DNA of 9,507 bases from NCBI GenBank assembly GCA_015711895.1, contig JACVJH010000249.1:1-9507 (forward strand). The letters run 5' to 3'. Positions within the stretch are counted from its first letter, which is position 1. Each line of letters opens with the position of its first letter. Positions 5,987 through 9,507 of this stretch are shown in pieces. The notes beneath the pieces were generated by a model. The model was not told where the DNA came from. It saw only the letters and a list, made by a program, of their open reading frames with translations, and did not search any database. This stretch comes from Candidatus Solincola tengchongensis (lineage in GTDB: Bacteria; Actinomycetota; Geothermincolia; Geothermincolales; RBG-13-55-18). The translations under genes were made by a program, and so were the position numbers.

Positions 5987-8482
5987 ATGAAGGATTTCGA
6001 CGTCGTGGTCATAGGATCGGGGCTGGGAGGGCTTTCCTGCGCTGCCCAACTTGCCAAGGAGGGCAGGAAGGTCCTTCTCCTGGAGAGGCATTACGTACCG
6101 GGCGGTTATGCGACCTCCTTCCTGAGGGGCCGTTTCGAGTTCGAGATCTCCCTGCACGAGCTCTCCGGGCTGGGGGACGAGAGGAACCCCGGTCCCCTGT
6201 GGAGGATGTTCAAGGACCTGGGGATAACGGAGAAGGTGGAGTTCGTGCGCATCCCCGACTTCTACCGCTGCGTGCTCCCGGGGGTTGACGTGGTGGTGCC
6301 CATAGGGAGGGAGAACTTCGAGGAGGCCCTGTGCGAGCAGTTCCCCGACGAGGCCGAGGGCATAAGGGAGTTCACGGACATCATGTTCCGCTACGCCTCC
6401 GAGGCCCTGCGCGCCAACCGGGTAGGCATGAAGATGGTCATGGAGAACCAGGAAGAATTTTCCACTTTGCTCGCCTATTTCGGCAAGAGCCTCCAGGAGG
6501 TCAGGGACCCGCTTATAAAGGACCCCGCGGCCCGCACCGTCCTCGATGTCATCTGCGGTTACTACTGCAACCCGCCCTCCAGGCTGTCCTTCCTCACCTA
6601 CGCCCTGGGCACGGTGAGTTATCTGAGGTTCGGCCCCTGGCACGTGAAGGGGAAGTCCCAGGCCCTGTCCCAGGCCTTCATGGACCGCATCGAGGAGCTG
6701 GGGGGAGAGGTGTGGCTGCGCAACGGCGCCTCCCGCATCCTGACGGACGGGGGCAAGGTCAGGGGGGTGGTGACCCAGGACGGGACGGAGGTCCTCTGCC
6801 CGGTGGTGGTGAGCAACGCCAACCCCTACGTGACCTGCCTGCAGCTCCTGGGCCGGGAGAACACCCCCGACTGGTACCTACGCCGCCTGGGCGCCTGGAC
6901 CGCCGGGGCCTCCACGGTCAACCTGTACCTGGGCGTGGACTGCACGTACCGGGATCTGGGACTGGCCAACCACGAGACATTCTACAGCGAGGGCTTCGAC
7001 GTCGACCGCAACTGGAAGAAGATGCAGGCCGGAGAGATAATGGAGCCCTCGGACATAGCGGTACCAACCTACGACGCTGTGGACGAGGAGTTCTCCCTGC
7101 CGGGTACCGCCTCACTGGTGTGCACCTTTATCGCCTTCGCCGAGCCCTGGCTCAAGCTGCCCCCGGAGCGCTACTTCGAGACCAAGGAGCGGGTGGCGCG
7201 GCGGGTGCTCGAGCTGGCGGAGCGCGTGGCCCCGGGGCTCCGGGAGCACATCGAGGTGGTCGAGGTGGCCACCCCCCTCACCAACATGCGCTATTCCCGG
7301 AATCCGGGCGGCAGCATAATCGGTTTCGACGAGACGTTCGCCGGCACGGGCCTGGTGCGCATGCCCGCCGCCGGTCCCCTGGAGGGGCTGTACTTCTGCG
7401 GGGCCTGGGTGAACATCGGTGGCGGCTACGAGCCCTCCCTGTACTCCGGGTACCTCACCGCCCGCCAGGTGCTCAAGGACCTGGAGAGAGGAGGTCCGGC
7501 TCCGGAGGCCGTGGGCAAGCTGAAGGCGGACCTGGAAAAGCAGGTGGAGGGGGCGGAACTGAGGGAAACTCCGGTCATCATGGTCGACCGCGCTCTCTCC
7601 TCCCTGCACCCCGACCGGGTGAGGCTCAGGGTGGCGGAGATCATCGAGGAGACGGGGAGCACCAAGACCCTGCGCATGGAGGCCGCCGAGGGGGCCCTCC
7701 GCCGGGAGCGGGGGGGGGTGGGGGACACCTTCCTCGCCAGCGGCCCCGCGGGGAGCTTCTTCCCCGAGCCCCTGACGGACACCGAGGAGCTGGTCTTCCT
7801 CGCCGGGGGCTCGGGCATCACCCCCTTCGCCTCCATCATAAGGGAGCGGGCGGAGCGGGGAGGCCCCTGGAGGATCCACCTCCTCTACGGCACCCGCGAC
7901 CCCGCAGACGTCATCTTCGGGGAGGAGCTTTCCAGGCTCTCCTCGGAGGCGGAGTGGTTCCGCATGGACCTCGTGGTCTCCGAGCCCCCGGAGGGCTACG
8001 CCGGGATATGCGGGCTCCTGGACCGGGAGACCATCTCCTCCCTCGTGGGGGACCTCTCCGCAAAGACCTTCTTCATCTGCGGCCCGGCCCCCATGTACCC
8101 CCTGTGCACCGAGGCCCTGCTCTCCCTGGGGGTGCCGAAGAGGAGGATCAAGCGGGAGGCCTACGGCCCTCCCCAGGACGTGACCGCGGAGCCCGGCTGG
8201 CCGGGGGCCGACCCCCGCTCCCTCTTCACCGTCACCGAGGAGAGGACGGGGAGGGCCTTTTCCGCCCGCTGCGGGGAGCCACTCCTCTGTTCCCTGGAGA
8301 GGGCGGGCATCGTGGTGGAGTCCCTCTGCCGGGCCGGGGAGTGCAGCGTGTGCCGCACCAGGCTCCTGGAGGGGAGGGTCTTCGTCCCCGAGAGGGTGCT
8401 CAAGCGCTGGGTGGACGAGAAGGCCGGCTTCATCCACCCCTGCATGTCCTTCCCCCTCTCCAACCTGAGGATAAGGATCTAA
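5987..8482 (+). CDS. Fusion flavoprotein: CrtI/COG1233-type FAD oxidoreductase + ferredoxin-reductase-like NAD(P)H domain + 2Fe-2S ferredoxin
   Basis: The 831-residue protein has three modules. Residues 1 to about 505 form a phytoene-desaturase/retinol-saturase-like FAD oxidoreductase: dinucleotide fold VVVIGSGLGGLSCAAQLA (G10, G12, G15), LLERHYVPGGYATSF, LHELSG, and a closing GLYFCGAWVNIGGGYEPSL (468-485). After a linker, residues about 544-730 resemble the reductase half of Class IA oxygenase reductases: LAGGSGITPFASII (605-618), HLLYGTRD (631-638) and the NAD(P)H-site FFICGPAPMY (695-704). Residues about 745-831 are a plant-type ferredoxin with C781, C786, C789 and C819. The usual FAD-barrel motifs (RxYS and PGQ-type) between RVAEIIEETGSTKTLRM and GDTFLASGPAGSFF are absent, so that barrel is shortened. 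Electrons could pass from NAD(P)H through 2Fe-2S to the N-terminal flavin, or the reverse; the substrate is unknown. AGGAGG lies 2 bases, and GGGAGG 9 bases, before the ATG. No transmembrane segment is evident. Confidence 0.85.
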   Translation: MKDFDVVVIGSGLGGLSCAAQLAKEGRKVLLLERHYVPGGYATSFLRGRFEFEISLHELSGLGDERNPGPLWRMFKDLGITEKVEFVRIPDFYRCVLPGVDVVVPIGRENFEEALCEQFPDEAEGIREFTDIMFRYASEALRANRVGMKMVMENQEEFSTLLAYFGKSLQEVRDPLIKDPAARTVLDVICGYYCNPPSRLSFLTYALGTVSYLRFGPWHVKGKSQALSQAFMDRIEELGGEVWLRNGASRILTDGGKVRGVVTQDGTEVLCPVVVSNANPYVTCLQLLGRENTPDWYLRRLGAWTAGASTVNLYLGVDCTYRDLGLANHETFYSEGFDVDRNWKKMQAGEIMEPSDIAVPTYDAVDEEFSLPGTASLVCTFIAFAEPWLKLPPERYFETKERVARRVLELAERVAPGLREHIEVVEVATPLTNMRYSRNPGGSIIGFDETFAGTGLVRMPAAGPLEGLYFCGAWVNIGGGYEPSLYSGYLTARQVLKDLERGGPAPEAVGKLKADLEKQVEGAELRETPVIMVDRALSSLHPDRVRLRVAEIIEETGSTKTLRMEAAEGALRRERGGVGDTFLASGPAGSFFPEPLTDTEELVFLAGGSGITPFASIIRERAERGGPWRIHLLYGTRDPADVIFGEELSRLSSEAEWFRMDLVVSEPPEGYAGICGLLDRETISSLVGDLSAKTFFICGPAPMYPLCTEALLSLGVPKRRIKREAYGPPQDVTAEPGWPGADPRSLFTVTEERTGRAFSARCGEPLLCSLERAGIVVESLCRAGECSVCRTRLLEGRVFVPERVLKRWVDEKAGFIHPCMSFPLSNLRIRI

Positions 8483-8540
8483 GGGGTCAGGTCTTGAATC
8501 GTGATACCCTCCAGGGTTTAGTGGGGTATCGGGTCTTGAT
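8483..8540. repeat. REP-like hairpin element after the fusion flavoprotein gene
   Basis: Directly after the TAA stop comes GGGGTCAGGTCTTGAATCGT, which by recollection resembles the heads of palindromic elements near REP-associated tyrosine transposases. It is followed by the inverted pair GATACCC (8503-8509) and GGGTATC (8524-8530). GGTCTTGA occurs on both flanks (8490-8497 and 8532-8539), so the hairpin sits between direct repeats. It has no T-tail directly after the stem, but it could still attenuate read-through between the convergent genes. No transposase gene is in the window. Confidence 0.45.
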
Positions 8541-8601
8541 AGTCGCTGCCCATTCCCTTCATCAGACGGTTGGGACTAAAAATACTTTTCAGGACATGGT
8601 G

Positions 8602-8625
8602 AGGTAAATCCTATATTTATTACCT
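8602..8625. repeat. AT-rich inverted repeat between convergent genes
   Basis: AGGTAA (8602-8607) and TTACCT (8620-8625) are perfect 6-base arms around a 12-base A/T-rich centre (ATCCTATATTTA), just beyond the end of the histidine kinase gene. It resembles the GGTAA/TTACC symmetry at 4314-4332. It could be a weak bidirectional terminator or a regulator site; the sequence does not decide. Confidence 0.3.
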
Positions 8626-8635
8626 ATCGCCTTCC

Positions 8636-9507
8636 TCAACCGGCGGGTATGGCGATGGTAAAGACGGAGCCCCCTCCCTCGCGCGGGCGGTACCATATCC
8701 TTCCCTCGTGTGCACTGACTATCGCTCGGGCAATGTACAGGCCTAGGCCCATGCCGGGTACGGAATGATACCTGACCTCCCCCACATGGGTGAAGCGCTC
8801 GAATATACCGGCTTCCTCCCCGGGAGGGACTCCCGGGCCACGGTCCAGGACCGAGAAGATAACCTCCCCTTCCTTTCGCCTCACCTCCAGCACCACCTCC
8901 TCCCCGGGAGGCGAGAACTTGGCCGCGTTGTCCAGCAGAGCCATGAGGGCAAAGGGCAGCTTCTCGGGATCCGCGACGACCCTTCCCGCATCCTCCCCAA
9001 TGATAAGGCGGAAAGCCCTTTGCTCGTATCTCTTCCGGATCTCCTCCATTGCCGCCAGCGCGAGGTCGCGCGTCGGGACCTCGCTTACGGAAACGGTGAA
9101 GACCTCCCGCTCGATGCGAATGAGGTCCATCATCTCCTCGAGTATGAAGGTGAGGCGGTCCGCGCCCTGATCGATACGTCGGAGGATATCCCACTTCTCC
9201 TCCTCGCTCAAGCGGTCGGTGAAGCGTGAGAGGGTAAGAGAGTACCCTTTCATGACGGTTATGGGGTGGCGCAGCTCGTGGGAGGCGATGTCCATGAGGT
9301 CGCGCAGGCCCTCCTCCCTCCGCCATCTCTCCTCCTCCACGGCGAGGGCCCTGGCCAGCATGCCCGCATAATCCACCTCCTCGTCCCGGAACTCCCTCTC
9401 CTTGCGGTCGAAAAGGCACAGGCATCCTACGAAATCTGTGCCCAGGACCACCGGATGGCTCAGCATGGACCTCCAGCCGTAAGCATTCACCTCGGGAAGG
9501 GCCTCCT
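8636..9507 (-). CDS. Sensor histidine kinase, GAF + HisKA + HATPase, N-terminus cut by the window edge
   Basis: The open frame runs from the window edge to the TGA at 8636-8638, giving about 290 C-terminal residues. The start is not in view: the frame stays open past the GTG at 9490, reading EALPEV before it. The first part (ayGWRSMLSHPV, then GTDFVGCLCLFDRKEREF) fits the end of a GAF-type sensory domain. Next come a HisKA segment with IASHELRHPITVMKGY, whose histidine after S is the phosphoacceptor, and an HATPase domain with an N box (LLDNAAKFSPPG), a G1 box (LDRGPGVP), an F box (IFERF) and a G2 box (GMGLGLYIA). All catalytic boxes are intact. It is a cytoplasmic-type C-terminus; any membrane part would lie upstream. 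It is convergent with the fusion flavoprotein gene, so co-regulation is not implied. No response regulator is visible, and the signal is unknown. Confidence 0.9.
   Translation of the reverse strand, partial: EALPEVNAYGWRSMLSHPVVLGTDFVGCLCLFDRKEREFRDEEVDYAGMLARALAVEEERWRREEGLRDLMDIASHELRHPITVMKGYSLTLSRFTDRLSEEEKWDILRRIDQGADRLTFILEEMMDLIRIEREVFTVSVSEVPTRDLALAAMEEIRKRYEQRAFRLIIGEDAGRVVADPEKLPFALMALLDNAAKFSPPGEEVVLEVRRKEGEVIFSVLDRGPGVPPGEEAGIFERFTHVGEVRYHSVPGMGLGLYIARAIVSAHEGRIWYRPREGGGSVFTIAIPAG

Noticed and set aside
7112..8437. Minus-strand open frame (441 codons) opposite the fusion gene
   Set aside because: No motifs and low-complexity composition, while the + strand encodes clear NAD(P)H and 2Fe-2S motifs in the same DNA.
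6331..8607. 758-codon + strand open frame overlapping the fusion flavoprotein
   Set aside because: It is the +1 shadow of the real gene; Gly/Arg/Pro-rich and without motifs.
8589..9425. Alternative minus-strand frame overlapping the histidine kinase
   Set aside because: Gly/Arg-rich shadow; the frame ending at 8636 has all histidine-kinase boxes.
1..9507. CRISPR arrays, tRNA or rRNA genes, complete insertion sequences
   Set aside because: No regularly spaced identical short repeats with unique spacers (the ~125-base series is too long and degenerate), no cloverleaf or rRNA-like sequence, and no transposase gene seen.

Overview
This is a GC-rich window, very probably bacterial, with compact Shine-Dalgarno-led genes that use many AGG and ATA codons. 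I see no diagnostic marker gene. Gene content and style fit an anaerobic or facultative lineage with CoA-thioester catabolism, such as a deep-branching actinobacterium or a Desulfobacterota-like organism, but the lineage is not resolved.

Layout on the + strand. Bases 1-329 hold the 3' remnant of a DUF35/OB-fold protein, apparently broken. After a short regulatory gap comes a tight three-gene unit (467-3263): two thiolase-fold paralogs that overlap by one base (TGATG), then a complete Zn-ribbon/OB-fold DUF35 protein. A 141-base gap precedes a crotonase (3405-4199) of the PaaG-like type that lacks the classical hydratase glutamates. A 184-base gap with an AT-rich palindrome precedes an FMN enzyme of the nitronate monooxygenase/FabK/IpdC family (4384-5358). 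A 628-base non-coding stretch follows. It carries decaying copies of the 3' end of the FMN gene spaced about 125 bases apart. Then comes an 831-residue fusion flavoprotein (5987-8482): a CrtI/COG1233-type FAD oxidoreductase joined to a ferredoxin-reductase-like NAD(P)H module and a plant-type 2Fe-2S ferredoxin. On the - strand, convergent with it, lies the 3' part of a GAF-histidine kinase (8636-9507, cut by the window edge). A REP-like hairpin and an AT-rich inverted repeat separate the two.

Functional reading (inference). Both thiolase-fold proteins lack the acylation cysteine, and they travel with a DUF35 protein. That is the architecture of Ltp2/ChsH2-type aldolases of steroid side-chain degradation rather than of true thiolases. 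With a non-canonical crotonase, an IpdC/NMO-family flavoenzyme and a self-contained flavin/2Fe-2S oxidoreductase, the window looks like part of a catabolic cluster for a CoA-activated, probably cyclic or branched, substrate. An ATGG-N9-CCAT motif with an AT-rich spacer occurs upstream of both the thiolase operon and the FMN-enzyme gene, so the two may share a regulator. The most unusual points are the paired Cys-less thiolase folds, the fusion protein whose reductase module seems to lack its own FAD-binding barrel motifs, and the quasi-periodic gene-end repeats.
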